Assembly (NCBI RefSeq): GCF_001685415.1
Contig: NZ_CP014989.1
Coordinates: forward strand, 2,356,001-2,420,000
DNA length: 64,000 bases
Reading direction: 5' to 3'
DNA from: Serinicoccus hydrothermalis
Lineage (GTDB): Bacteria > Actinomycetota > Actinomycetes > Actinomycetales > Dermatophilaceae
In this document: positions 18,827 through 28,189 of the stretch, one piece after another
Layout: each line of letters starts with the position of its first letter
Numbering within the stretch: position 1 is the first letter of the stretch
Notes under the pieces: model-generated
Database searches by the model: none
Told to the model about the DNA's origin: nothing
What the model saw: the letters and a program-made list of their open reading frames with translations, nothing else
Made by a program: the position numbers and the translations under genes

Positions 18827-19624
18827 GTGAGCACGATCGTCTTCCTCCACGCCCACCCCGACGACGAGGCCAGCCAGACCTCCGCCACGATGCGCCTGGC
18901 CGCCGACGCCGGGCACCGCGTGGTCTGCGTCTACGCCACGAACGGCGACCACGGCACCACTCCCGAGGACCTGGCAGAGGGGGAGAGCGTCGTCGACCGC
19001 CGCCGGACCGAGGCGCTCGCCTCGGCGGTGGCGCTCGGCACCGCCCGGGTCGCCTGGCTGGGGTATGCCGACTCCGGCATGACCGGCTGGGAGCAGAACA
19101 GCCACGAGCAGTCCTTCCACGCCGCCAGCACGGACGAGGCGGGCGGGCGGCTCGCGCAGATCCTCGACGAGGAGGACGCCGACGTCCTGGTCGGCTACGA
19201 CTGGCACGGCGGCTACGGCCACCCCGACCACGTCAAGGTCCACCACGTCGCGCACCGCGCCGCGGAGCTGGCCGCCCGGCGCCCCCGCGTGCTCGAGGCG
19301 ACGATGAACCGCGACCACATGCGGCGCATGTTCGAGGCGGCCAAGGAGGCCGGCATGGCGGAGGAGGACGCCGACTGGGACCCGGACGCCCCGGCCGACG
19401 ACGGCAACCCCTTCGGCACGCCGGAGGGGGAGATCCACTGGCACGTCGACGCCCGTCCCGTGCTCGCGGCCAAGCGCGCGGCGCTCTCGGCGCACGGCAG
19501 CCAGGAGGACGTCGGCTGGATGCTGGGTATGCCCGAGGAGCAGTTCGCGGCGGCCTTCGGCGACGAGTGGTTCATCGAGCCGGGACGGGTGCCCGGGATG
19601 ACGGACGCGCACCCGCTGGGCTGA
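18827..19624 (+). CDS. PIG-L family zinc deacetylase (mycothiol-type)
   Basis: The 265-residue LmbE/PIG-L protein has the zinc-binding AHPDDE at about residues 9-14 and the third ligand in YGHPDHVKVH at about 140. In actinobacteria the family includes MshB and the mycothiol S-conjugate amidase Mca, acting on GlcNAc-inositol or mycothiol adducts. The overall length fits either and I cannot separate them. A GTG start at 18827 follows TAGGTT by 6 nt. It is divergent from the two-component operon. Confidence 0.83.
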   Translation: MSTIVFLHAHPDDEASQTSATMRLAADAGHRVVCVYATNGDHGTTPEDLAEGESVVDRRRTEALASAVALGTARVAWLGYADSGMTGWEQNSHEQSFHAASTDEAGGRLAQILDEEDADVLVGYDWHGGYGHPDHVKVHHVAHRAAELAARRPRVLEATMNRDHMRRMFEAAKEAGMAEEDADWDPDAPADDGNPFGTPEGEIHWHVDARPVLAAKRAALSAHGSQEDVGWMLGMPEEQFAAAFGDEWFIEPGRVPGMTDAHPLG

Positions 19625-19661
19625 GCACGCGACCGGGGGAGCGGACGCATACCCTCGAGGG

Positions 19662-20897
19662 ATGAGCGACGCGCCGCAGCCGATGCCCGAGCCCGACCGC
19701 GCGATGCCCGACGGCTCCGACCTCGGGGCCTCCCTGGGCACGGACTTCCTGCACCTCGAGGACCTGCTCACCGACGCCGAGCGCGAGCTGCGCGACGGGG
19801 TGCGCGCGTGGTGCGACGCCGAGGTCGTCGCGGCGGCGCAGGAGTGGTGGGAGGCCGCCCGCTTCCCGGCCGAGATGCTGCCCGGGTACGCCGCCACCCG
19901 GGTCGCCGGGGCCGCGATCCAGGGCTACGGCTGCGCGGGGGTCTCCGCGGTGGCCGAGGGGATGATGTGCGCCGAGCTGGCGCGCGGCGACGGCTCGATC
20001 GCGACCTTCAACGCGGTGCACTCGGGCCTGGCGATGACCTCGGTGCACCTGCTGGGCGACGACGAGCAGCGCGAGCGCTGGCTCCCGTCGATGGCGCGGG
20101 TCGAGACGATCGGCGCGGTGGCGCTGACCGAGCCCACGCACGGGTCCGACGTCGTGAGCCTGGAGACCACGGCCCGGCGGGACGGCGAGGAGTGGGTCCT
20201 CGACGGCGCGAAGCGCTGGATCGGCAACGGGTCGGTCGCCGACCTCGTGGTCGTCTGGGCGCGCGACGACGACGGCGACGTCGGCGGCTTCGTCGTGGAG
20301 TCGCCGCAGGGCACGGACGGGTGGGACGCGCAGGTCATCGAGGGCAAGATCAGCAACCGGGGCGTCTGGCAGGCCCACATCCGCCTCGACGGCGTGCGGG
20401 TGCCGGCCGGCAACAGGCTGGCGGGGGCGCGGACCTTCGCCGACACCAACAAGGTGCTCGCCAAGTCGCGGCAGACCGTGGCCTGGGAGGCCCTCGGCCA
20501 CGCGGTCGCGGCCTACGAGGGTGCCCTGACGTATGCCCTGCGGCGCCAGCAGTTCGGCCGCCCGCTGGCCAAGAACCAGCTCATCCAGGACGACCTGGCC
20601 CGCATGGTCACGCTCATCACCTCGATGCAGCTCATGTGCGTCCGCATGAGCCAGCTCGAGGACGAGGGCCGCTGCACCATCGAGCACGCGGCGATGACCA
20701 AGCTGCACACGACGACGGCGGCCCGCGAGGTCGTGGCGATCGCCCGGGACATGCTCGGCGGCAACGGGATCCTGCTCGACCACCACGTCGCCCGCCACTT
20801 CGCCGACCTCGAGGCGGTCTACACCTACGAGGGCAGCCGCACCGTCCAGTCGCTGCTCGTCGGCCGCGCGGTCACCGGCACCAGCGCCTTCCGCTGA
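19662..20897 (+). CDS. Acyl-CoA dehydrogenase (glutaryl-CoA dehydrogenase-like)
   Basis: A 411-residue FAD flavoenzyme. ALTEPTHGSDVVSLETTA binds FAD and acyl-CoA, RRQQFGRPLAKNQLIQDDLA lies in the C-terminal helical domain, and YTYEGSRTVQSLLVGRAVTG holds the catalytic Glu in the position used by glutaryl- and short-chain dehydrogenases. The N-terminal 30 residues are a disordered extension. The start follows a TACCCT box by 6 nt. Two direct repeats with palindromic cores follow the stop codon. The exact acyl chain is not readable. Confidence 0.88.
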   Translation: MSDAPQPMPEPDRAMPDGSDLGASLGTDFLHLEDLLTDAERELRDGVRAWCDAEVVAAAQEWWEAARFPAEMLPGYAATRVAGAAIQGYGCAGVSAVAEGMMCAELARGDGSIATFNAVHSGLAMTSVHLLGDDEQRERWLPSMARVETIGAVALTEPTHGSDVVSLETTARRDGEEWVLDGAKRWIGNGSVADLVVVWARDDDGDVGGFVVESPQGTDGWDAQVIEGKISNRGVWQAHIRLDGVRVPAGNRLAGARTFADTNKVLAKSRQTVAWEALGHAVAAYEGALTYALRRQQFGRPLAKNQLIQDDLARMVTLITSMQLMCVRMSQLEDEGRCTIEHAAMTKLHTTTAAREVVAIARDMLGGNGILLDHHVARHFADLEAVYTYEGSRTVQSLLVGRAVTGTSAFR

Positions 20898-20958
20898 CGC
20901 CCCTGCCCACCGGGCGCCCGGTCTGGTGACGCCCCTGACCACCGGGCGCCCGGTCTGG
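20895..20958. repeat. Two 32-bp direct repeats with palindromic core
   Basis: Two copies (20895-20926 and 20927-20958) differ at one base. Each contains ACCGGGCGCCCGGT, a perfect 14-bp palindrome. They start at the stop codon of the dehydrogenase gene, so they could act as a double terminator or as extensible palindromic repeats. Confidence 0.75.
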
Positions 20959-21006
20959 TGACGGCTGTCATACCCGGGCGCGCCGTGCGCTGGCTAGGCT
21001 GACGGT

Positions 21007-21588
21007 ATGCCCGACCGCGCCGCCCCCGACCCCGCCCAGGGCCCCTCGGACGTGCCGCCCGACTGGCGGCCGGACATACCCCTGCCGGGGCAGCAGCCCG
21101 CTCCCCGCGAGGAGGTGCCCGCGCAGTGGCGCGGCAACGGCAACCACGTCACCCCCGCGCCCGACCCGAACGCGCCGGTGCCGATGCGTGCGCCGACCCA
21201 GACCCTGGGCACGCTCATGGGCGACGTGGTGCGCACCGGGGCGTGGGACGCCGCGGAGCGCACGACGACGATGCTGCTCTTCGGCGACGTCAAGCTCGAC
21301 CTGCGCGAGGTCATCCGGCCCGGCGAGACCCTGGAGCTCTCCTCCTTCACCGGCATGGGCGACATCCGCATCGCCGTCCCGGCCGGCACCAGGGTGGAGC
21401 TCTCGGGCTTCAACCTGCTCGGCAACCTGCGCCACGACGTCGATCCGCAGACGCAGGGTATGCCGGAGAACGGCGCCTGCGTGCGGATCAACGCCACGAG
21501 CCTGATGGGCGACGTCCTGGTGCGCACGATGCCGCCGGACGACGGCACGAAGCCCCCGCGCGGCTGGCGCTGGACCCGCAAGCGCTGA
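21007..21588 (+). CDS. LiaF C-terminal-like protein
   Basis: The 193-residue protein has a Pro-rich disordered N-terminal third and a beta-rich C-terminal half. The pattern LLFGDVKLDLREVI, ELSSFTGMGDIRIAVPAGT and VELSGFNLLGNLRHD resembles the right-handed repeat fold of LiaF-like cell-wall-stress sensor domains. It has no membrane segment, unlike LiaF, so it is probably a cytoplasmic accessory. The ATG at 21007 follows TAGGCT by 6 nt. Confidence 0.65.
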   Translation: MPDRAAPDPAQGPSDVPPDWRPDIPLPGQQPAPREEVPAQWRGNGNHVTPAPDPNAPVPMRAPTQTLGTLMGDVVRTGAWDAAERTTTMLLFGDVKLDLREVIRPGETLELSSFTGMGDIRIAVPAGTRVELSGFNLLGNLRHDVDPQTQGMPENGACVRINATSLMGDVLVRTMPPDDGTKPPRGWRWTRKR

Positions 21589-21594
21589 CGTCCC

Positions 21595-21735
21595 CCACCG
21601 CGGTGGCTTCCAGTTGCCGGGGCAGCACCTTCCCACCGCGGTGGCCTTGTGCGGCCGGGGCAGCACCTTCCCACCGCGGTGGCCTTGTGCAGCCGGGGCA
21701 GCACTTTACTACCGCGGTGGCTTGATGCGGCCGGG
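21595..21735. repeat. 38-bp tandem repeat (3.7 units)
   Basis: Units begin at 21595, 21633, 21671 and 21709. Each opens with CCACCGCGGTGG, a 12-bp palindrome (last copy CTACCGCGGTGG), followed by GGCAGCACCTTC-type sequence at its end. Units 2 and 3 differ at one base in the body, so the array is recent. It lies between two convergent genes. Confidence 0.85.
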
Positions 21736-21746
21736 TGTCGAGCCTG

Positions 21747-22781
21747 TCAGCCCAGGGGCACGTGCCGGCGGAACCACTCCAGGCTCGCCGCCCAGGGGCC
21801 CCGGCGCTCGGCGAGGTCCTCCAGCAGCGGCGTCAGCTCGGCCGAGAAGCTCATCGAGGACTCAAGCGGCAGCAGCGAGGGCAGGTTGTCGATCGCGATG
21901 ACCTCCAGCGGCGCGTCGGCGGTGCCGACCTGCCGCACCGGCTCGGGCCACGTGGTGATCGCCGTGTTGACCGGGAGCAGGTTGTTGTCGGAGGTGACGT
22001 CGCAGGTCACGTCCCCGATGGTGCGCAGCCGGCGCGGCGCCGTGACGTCGTCCGGCCCGACGAAAGGCTGCTGCGGGGTGCTGCTGACGACGCAGTTCAC
22101 GAGGATGTCGTGGTCCAGCAGCGCCGCCTTGTCCAGCTCCACGGTGTCGCCGCGGTCCCAGCGGGTGACCGCGCAGCCGGCCAGCTCCAGCGCCTCGACG
22201 GCACCGCGCCCCGAGCGGCCGCGCGAGCCGATGACGAGCGCGCGCTCCGGCTCGTGCCCGTCCGCGCTCTCGCGCAGCTGACCGTCCAGCTCCTCGCGCC
22301 CCATCGGGGCGACTGCGCCGTCGAGCAGGCCACGGTGCCGCAGCACCGCGAGCGCGGCACCGACATACCCCGCCCAGAAACCGAAGGCGACGACCCGCCT
22401 GCCGTCGAGCGTGAGGTACTCCACGTCCAGCAGCTCGCCGCCGCCGCGCCGGAAGCGCTCGAGGGTCACGTCCGCGCCCTCCTGCCCCTTGTAGGCGTGC
22501 GCGAAGAAGACGTGGGTATGCGTGAGGTCGGCCGGGTCCTGCGGCAGCTCCTTGATGCCGACGACGACGGCACCCTCCGGGGCGTCGACCCAGGAGCCGT
22601 AGGGCGCGACCGAGCACCCGGCGGCGACGTAGTCCTCGAGGTCGATGACGCGGCTGGGCGACTCCTCGACGGTCACGACGTAGCCGTCGGCGACGAGGCG
22701 CTGCGCGTCGGCGGGGACGATGGCCACGCGCTGCTCGCCGGGGCGGGCCTCGGCGCGGATCCACAGGTGCGGTCGGGTCAT
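21747..22781 (-). CDS. Saccharopine dehydrogenase-like NAD oxidoreductase (LYS1 type)
   Basis: The 344-residue protein has the alanine dehydrogenase/PNT N-terminal fold: WIRAEARPGEQRVAIVPADA and VVGIKELP, then FFAHAYKGQ. A Rossmann segment ALVIGSRGRSGRGAVEALE follows at about residue 190. This is the layout of the lysine-forming saccharopine dehydrogenase family. Bacterial members are often of uncertain substrate. The ATG at 22781 follows TACGCT by 6 nt on the minus strand. It stands alone next to the 38-bp repeat. Confidence 0.78.
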   Translation of the reverse strand: MTRPHLWIRAEARPGEQRVAIVPADAQRLVADGYVVTVEESPSRVIDLEDYVAAGCSVAPYGSWVDAPEGAVVVGIKELPQDPADLTHTHVFFAHAYKGQEGADVTLERFRRGGGELLDVEYLTLDGRRVVAFGFWAGYVGAALAVLRHRGLLDGAVAPMGREELDGQLRESADGHEPERALVIGSRGRSGRGAVEALELAGCAVTRWDRGDTVELDKAALLDHDILVNCVVSSTPQQPFVGPDDVTAPRRLRTIGDVTCDVTSDNNLLPVNTAITTWPEPVRQVGTADAPLEVIAIDNLPSLLPLESSMSFSAELTPLLEDLAERRGPWAASLEWFRRHVPLG

Positions 22782-22860
22782 AGGACCAGCGTATGCGCCC
22801 GCACCGGTTGCCCTTGGGTTAGGTTGAGCACTCACACACCGACGTGGACGGGCAGGAGAG

Positions 22861-24474
22861 ATGAGCGGCGACATCGTGCGCGAGCAAGGCGAGTTCGACT
22901 ACGAGCCCACCGACCGGGAGCCGCCGCGCCCAGCGGGCCGGACCTGGGCCTTCCGGCTCGGCGGTCTCGCCCTCGCCGCCCTCGTCTATCTCCTCCTCGG
23001 GGGTGCCGACATGTCGGGCGACGCACGTTTCGTCGCCGCCATCGCCGTGCTCATGGCCGTGTGGTGGATGACCGAGGCCATCCCGCTCGCCGCCACCTCG
23101 CTGCTGCCGATCGTGCTCATCCCCCCGCTCACCGGCCTCGGTGTCGCGGATGCCACGGCGCCCTACGCCAACTCCATCGTCTTCCTCTTCCTCGGTGGCT
23201 TCCTCATCGCCATCGCCATGCAGAAGTGGAACCTCCACCGCCGGATCGCCCTGCTCACGCTGCGCCGCGTCGGCACGCACCCGCGCCGGATCATCCTCGG
23301 CATGATGATCTCGACGGCCTTCCTCTCCATGTGGGTCTCCAACACGGCGACCACGCTCATGATGCTGCCCATCGCGATCTCCGTGCTGGCGCTCGTCGTG
23401 GAGAGCAGCCACCAGACCTCCGAGGCGGCCGCCGCCCAGGGCGACGTCGCCGACGAGGTCTCGGCCGGTCGCGCGGTGAGCGACGTGGTCGACGACCCGG
23501 ACGTCCGCCTCTTCGGCGTCGCGCTGGTGCTGTCCATCGCCTGGTCGGCCTCCATCGGTGGCCTGGGCACGCTGCTCGGCAGCCCGCCCAACGCCATCGT
23601 GGCGGGCTACCTCGCCGACGAGATCGGCGAGGACGTCGGCTTCCTCGCCTGGATGCTGCTCGGCGTCCCGATCGTCGTGGTCTTCATCGGCGTCGCCTGG
23701 CTGCTCATCACCCGGCTCATGTTCCGCTTCAAGCTGGAGGAGATCCCTGGCGGCCGCAAGCTCATCGACACCGAGATCTCCAAGCTCGGCCCCATGAGCC
23801 AGGGGGAGAAGGTCGTGCTGGCCGTCTTCTGCGGCGCCGCCTTCCTGTGGATCGTGCCCGGGCTGCTCTCCAACATCCCCGCGCTCGGGGAGGCCCTGCC
23901 CTGGCTCGGTGAGCTCGACGACACGGCGATCGCCATCGGGGCGGGCATCGTGCTCTTCCTCATCCCGGGTGACCGCGAGGGCCGGATGACGATGGAGTGG
24001 GACGACGCCGAGGAGGGGCTGCCCTGGGGCGTGCTCCTGCTCTTCGGCGGTGGTCTCAGCCTGGCCGCCGCCGTGGCCGGCACCGGCCTGGACCAGTGGT
24101 TCGGCCAGCAGGTCACCGGCCTCGGCGCCCTCCCGATCGTGCTGCTCCTCGCCGCGGTCGTCACCATCGTGCTCTTCCTCACCGAGGTCACGAGCAACAC
24201 CGCGACCGCGGCCACCTTCATCCCGGTGCTCGGCGGTGTGGCCGTCGGCATCGGCGTCGACCCGATGACGCTGCTCATCCCGGCGGCGCTCGCGGCGACC
24301 TGCGCCTTCATGCTGCCGGTCGGCACCCCGCCCAACGCCATCGTCTTCGGCACGGGGGCGGTGAAGATCCAGGAGATGGCCCGTGGTGGAATCGTCCTGA
24401 ACGTCGTCGGGGTGGTGCTCATCACCCTCTTCACCGTGCTCATCGGCCCCTTCGCCCTGGGGCTCGTGATCTAG
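22861..24474 (+). CDS. SLC13/DASS family di- or tricarboxylate transporter
   Basis: The 537-residue polytopic protein is a sodium-coupled anion symporter of the DASS family. Two inverted halves each carry the signature SNT: MWVSNTATTLMMLPIA at about residue 160 and EVTSNTATAATFIP at about 445. LGSPPNAIV and VGTPPNAIVF are the paired Pro-rich hairpin motifs. Substrates in the family are succinate, malate, fumarate, citrate or sulfate. A GGCAGGAGAG ribosome site precedes the ATG, and a TAGGTT box lies about 40 nt upstream. Confidence 0.9.
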   Translation: MSGDIVREQGEFDYEPTDREPPRPAGRTWAFRLGGLALAALVYLLLGGADMSGDARFVAAIAVLMAVWWMTEAIPLAATSLLPIVLIPPLTGLGVADATAPYANSIVFLFLGGFLIAIAMQKWNLHRRIALLTLRRVGTHPRRIILGMMISTAFLSMWVSNTATTLMMLPIAISVLALVVESSHQTSEAAAAQGDVADEVSAGRAVSDVVDDPDVRLFGVALVLSIAWSASIGGLGTLLGSPPNAIVAGYLADEIGEDVGFLAWMLLGVPIVVVFIGVAWLLITRLMFRFKLEEIPGGRKLIDTEISKLGPMSQGEKVVLAVFCGAAFLWIVPGLLSNIPALGEALPWLGELDDTAIAIGAGIVLFLIPGDREGRMTMEWDDAEEGLPWGVLLLFGGGLSLAAAVAGTGLDQWFGQQVTGLGALPIVLLLAAVVTIVLFLTEVTSNTATAATFIPVLGGVAVGIGVDPMTLLIPAALAATCAFMLPVGTPPNAIVFGTGAVKIQEMARGGIVLNVVGVVLITLFTVLIGPFALGLVI

Positions 24475-24507
24475 CGGCCGGCGGCGGGCCGGCACCACAG
24501 GAGGAGG

Positions 24508-25773
24508 ATGGGGCACCTGATGTCTCCTGCTCCCCGCCCCGGCCGGTCCGCCCTGGTGATGGCGGTCGCCTCCGCAGTCACCACCCTCGGCGCGATCCCG
24601 CCCTTCCTGCTGGGCGCGCAGGCGGTGGAGATCCGCGAGGACCTGGACTTCGGGCTCGGGGCCTTCGGGGTCGCGGTCAGCCTCTTCTTCGCCACCGCGG
24701 CGCTCGCCACCCTCTCCACCTCGTCGGTCGTGGACCGGCTCAGCCGCGGTCTGCTGCTGCTCCTCGCCGGGGCGCTCGTGACCGGCGGCGGCCTCGCCAT
24801 GACCCTGCTCGCCTCCGGCCGCTGGTCGCTCATGGCGGTCATGGTCGTCCTCGGCCTGGGCAACGCCGCCTGCCAGGCGACCGCCAACTCGTTGATGGCC
24901 CGCACCCTGCCTCCGGACCGCCGTGGCCTCGGCTTCGGCGTCAAGCAGTCCGCGGTGCCGCTGGCGATCATGCTGGGCGGTCTCGCCGTGCCCACCACCG
25001 GGGCGATCTGGGGCTGGCGCTCGACCTTCGTCATCACGACCTGCCTCGGGGTCCTCGTCATGCTGGGAGCGACCGGACTGCTGCTGCGGGGGAGGCGACG
25101 CGGCCGACGGCCGGCCTCCACCACCGCCGCCGACCTCCTGGAGTCACCCCCCACGCTGCCGCTGCTGCTGGCAGCCATCGCGATCACCCTGGCCAGCGCC
25201 GCCGCCAACTACGTCGGGTCCTTCGCGGCGTCCTGGGGCTTCGAGGTCGGCCTCAGCCCGTCCCAGACCGGCATCCTCATGGCCCTCGGCTCCGGCGGGT
25301 CGATCGCGCTCCGGGTCTTCTCCGGGTGGCGTGCGGACCACCGGCACGGAGCGAACCTCCCGGTCGTCGCCGCCATGATGTGGGTCGGGACCCTCGGGTG
25401 CCTCGGGCTCATGGTCCCCTCGCCGTGGGCGTTCTGGGTCTTCGGGCTGCTCGCCTTCAGCATCGGGTGGTCCTGGCCCGGCCTCCTCCTGTATGCCGTC
25501 GCCCGGCTCGGGCGGGACAACCCGGCGCAGGCCTCGGCCGCGATCCAGGCGGGGGCCTTCGCCGGCGGTGCGCTGGGCCCGGCCCTGCTCGGTGGGCTCT
25601 CCGGGGCGGCCGGCTTCCCGCTGACCTGGGCCGTGGCCGCGGGGTGCTTCGCGATCGCCGGCGCGCTCATCCTGCTCTCGCGCCGGCTCTTCACCGCCGA
25701 CCTGCTGGCCCGCCCTCCCCGCGAGCCCTTCACCTACGGCCGCTCCAAGGTCACGCCGCCGCGAGAGGTGTGA
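24508..25773 (+). CDS. MFS transporter (CynX/NimT-like)
   Basis: A 12-TM major facilitator of 421 residues. The loop 2-3 motif reads DRLSRGLLLLLAGALVTGGG, and GNAACQATANSLMARTLPPDRRGLGFGVKQSAVPLA follows in TM4-5 as in the CynX/NimT branch (written here in pieces: GNAACQATANSLMA, then GFGVKQSAVPLA). Substrate unknown. AGGAGGAGG directly precedes the ATG at 24508; an in-frame ATG at 24520 is an alternative start. It follows the SLC13 gene by 33 nt and may be co-transcribed. Confidence 0.83.
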   Translation: MGHLMSPAPRPGRSALVMAVASAVTTLGAIPPFLLGAQAVEIREDLDFGLGAFGVAVSLFFATAALATLSTSSVVDRLSRGLLLLLAGALVTGGGLAMTLLASGRWSLMAVMVVLGLGNAACQATANSLMARTLPPDRRGLGFGVKQSAVPLAIMLGGLAVPTTGAIWGWRSTFVITTCLGVLVMLGATGLLLRGRRRGRRPASTTAADLLESPPTLPLLLAAIAITLASAAANYVGSFAASWGFEVGLSPSQTGILMALGSGGSIALRVFSGWRADHRHGANLPVVAAMMWVGTLGCLGLMVPSPWAFWVFGLLAFSIGWSWPGLLLYAVARLGRDNPAQASAAIQAGAFAGGALGPALLGGLSGAAGFPLTWAVAAGCFAIAGALILLSRRLFTADLLARPPREPFTYGRSKVTPPREV

Positions 25774-25777
25774 CCGG

Positions 25778-26929
25778 TCAGGCCAGCGCCGCGGCCATCC
25801 GCCGCACCGCCTCGGTCATGAGCTCCTCGCTGGTGCCGATGTTGAGCCGGGCGAAGCCCGCGCCGGTCGCCCCGAAGGCCGGCCCCGGCGAGAGCAGCAC
25901 CCGGCCCCGCTGCAGGAAGGCCTGCGACGGGTCGTCGCCGAGCCCGAGCTCGCGGCAGTCCAACCACGCGAGGTAGGACGCGTGCCCGGGCTGGAAGCGC
26001 ACTCCTGGCAGGTGCTCCTCGAGGAGGGCGGGCAGGGCCTGGGTGCGCGCCTCGAGCTCGGCCACCGTGGTGGCGAGCCAGTCGCGCCCCTCGGCGTAGG
26101 CGGCGACGGCGGCATACTGCCCCAGGATGCTCGGGGACCAGTCCGTCTCCGCCTGCAGCGCCGGCCAGCGCCCCTCGACCGCGGTGACGCCCAGGGCGAG
26201 CTTGAGGCCGGCGGTGTTCCACGCCTTGGACGGGGAGTGCAGCGCGATGCCGACCTCGCGGGCGGTCTCGCTCACGGTGAGGAAGGGCACGAACGGCCGC
26301 GGGCTGCCGGGGTGCACCAGCGGGGCGTGGATCTCGTCGGAGATGACCACGGCGTCGTGCTCGGCCGCCAGCTCGGCCAGCGCGGCGAGCTCCTCGCGGG
26401 AGTAGACGTAGCCGAGCGGGTTGTGCGGCGTGCACAGCAGCACCACCTTGGCGCCGCTGGTGAGCGCGCCGCGCATCCCGTCGAGGTCCAGCCGCCCCCC
26501 GCCGGCGATGTCGAGCATCGGCACCTCGAGCGGCTCCAGGCCGAGGTCGCGCAGCCAGGGGTAGAACGACAGGTAGACCGGCGGGTTGATGACCACCCGG
26601 TCGCCGCGGGAGGTCAGGCCGCGCAGCGTCTCCTTGGCCCCCTGCCCCACGTCGGCGAAGAGGCGGGTGCGCCCCGGCGTGCCCTGGGTCTCCCAGCCCC
26701 AGACGTCCCGCGCGAAGCCGGCGAAGGCGTCGAGGACCGGGGTGGGCTCACCGGCATACCCGAAGTCGGAGCGGTCGATCGCGGTGTGCAGCGCCTGCGC
26801 GATCGGCGGCGCGGTGCGCACGTCCATCTCCGCGGTCCAGGCGGGCAGCACGTCGTCGGGCACCCGGCTCCACTTGGCGCTGCGGTGGGTGCGCATGTCC
26901 TCGAGGGTGAGGTCGAAGGGAGAGCTCAT
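25778..26929 (-). CDS. MalY/PatB-type PLP C-S lyase or aminotransferase
   Basis: This 383-residue fold-type I PLP enzyme aligns with MalY/PatB cystathionine beta-lyases. AEMDVRTAPPI is the N-terminal signature, CTPHNPLGYVYSREEL binds PLP and substrate, ISDEIHAPLV holds the pyridine-ring Asp, and HSPSKAWNTAGLK contains the Schiff-base Lys (about residue 233). It probably cleaves cystathionine to homocysteine, pyruvate and ammonia. It is divergent from the GH32 gene, with 25 bp between their starts, and convergent with the MFS gene. Confidence 0.88.
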   Translation of the reverse strand: MSSPFDLTLEDMRTHRSAKWSRVPDDVLPAWTAEMDVRTAPPIAQALHTAIDRSDFGYAGEPTPVLDAFAGFARDVWGWETQGTPGRTRLFADVGQGAKETLRGLTSRGDRVVINPPVYLSFYPWLRDLGLEPLEVPMLDIAGGGRLDLDGMRGALTSGAKVVLLCTPHNPLGYVYSREELAALAELAAEHDAVVISDEIHAPLVHPGSPRPFVPFLTVSETAREVGIALHSPSKAWNTAGLKLALGVTAVEGRWPALQAETDWSPSILGQYAAVAAYAEGRDWLATTVAELEARTQALPALLEEHLPGVRFQPGHASYLAWLDCRELGLGDDPSQAFLQRGRVLLSPGPAFGATGAGFARLNIGTSEELMTEAVRRMAAALA

Positions 26930-26954
26930 GCGCCCAGCCTGCCCTACGCCCAGA

Positions 26955-28189
26955 ATGTCCCGTATGCCCCCTGCGACACCCGCGTCCCGTCCCGCGACGA
27001 GCTACCACCTGCGTCCGCGCAGCGGGTGGCTCAACGACCCCAACGGCATGGTCTTCGAGGACGGCCGGTGGCACGTCTTCTTCCAGCACAACCCGGACGC
27101 GCCGCGGCACGACGCGATCGCCTGGGGCCACGCGAGCAGCACCGACCTGGTCACCTGGCACCCGCACCCGGTCGCCTTCTCACCCACTCCGGGCGGCCCG
27201 GACAGCTTCGGCTGCTGGTCCGGGGTCTTCGTGCCCGGTCTGGACCGGCCGGCCGTGGTCTACTCCGGGATCACCGGGGCCGACCACGGGAGCACGGTAT
27301 GCCTGCGCTGGGGCTCGGGCGCCGACCTGGACGACTGGTCGGCGCCGGTCGTCGTCGCGACCACCCCGGAGGTCGACGACGTCGCGGTCATGCGCGACCC
27401 CTTCGTCCTCACCCACCAGGGCGCCGGTTCGCGATCGTCGGGGCCGGGTTGGACGACGGCACCCCCGCGATCCTGCTCTTCTCCTGCGACGACATCGAGG
27501 ACTGGGAGTACCTCGGCGTCTGGCTCACCGGTGCGGACCTGCCGCCCGGCGCAGGACCCGCCGACGTCTGGGAGTGCCCGCAGCTCGCGGTGGCCGGCGA
27601 CCGGGCGGCGCTCGTGCTGTCGCTGCACGACGGCGGGGTGCTGGGGGACGTGGTCGCGTGCACCGGTCGGCTCGTGGACGACGGCGGTCTCCCGCGCCTG
27701 GAGCCGGAGCAGGTGACCGTGCTCGATGCGGGCGAGGCGCTCTACGCCCCGCAGCTCGCGGAGGACGGTCGGCCGGGCTGGTGGCTCATGGGGTGGGTGC
27801 GCGAGCTCGACCAGGACGCCGCGGTCAAAGACCACGCGGGCTGCATGACCCTGCCGCGCCGGCTCCTGCTCGACGGCGCGGACGCGCGGCTGACCCTCGA
27901 CCCTGCCGTGGCCGACGGGCTCGAGCTCGGTCCGCCCGCACCGGGGGAGGGAAGGCTGCACGGCGCGGCGTCGGTGCTGGTCGGCCCGGGCGGCGCCGAG
28001 CTCGGCCACGCCGAGCTGGGCCGTCATCCTCTGTCAGCGGGCACGCGCGTCTTCGTGGACGGGGACGTGCTCGAGGTCTATCCGCCGGACAGTGCCCCGT
28101 CGACCTTCCGGCACGAGCTGCCGTGGAGCGTCCACGGCGACGTGCTGTCGAGCCCGGTTCGGCTCAGGCCGCGAACTTCCACATGTTGA
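26955..28189 (+). pseudogene. GH32 sucrose/fructan hydrolase, one-base frameshift
   Basis: The gene encodes an invertase-like glycoside hydrolase of family 32. All three catalytic motifs are present: WLNDPNG (nucleophile Asp), MRDPF (RDP) and WECPQL (acid/base Glu). The first two lie in one frame (26955 to about 27425) and the third in the next, ending at 28189. The break is at about 27421-27427, where HQG...RRFAIVGAGLDDG would join if one C were restored. Start is ATG 26955 or 26964. Either the gene is newly inactivated or the base is a sequencing error; the rest shows no decay. The last 26 bp overlap the convergent neighbour. Confidence 0.85.

Noticed and set aside
18044-19897. Very long minus-strand ORF extending the response regulator by nearly 400 residues
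   Set aside because: The extension is antisense to the PIG-L deacetylase gene; MTETTRTVLVVEDD with TACGCT 7 nt upstream is the natural start.
21595-21735. Possible CRISPR array
   Set aside because: The units are directly tandem with no unique spacers, each carries a 12-bp palindrome, and no cas gene is in the window.
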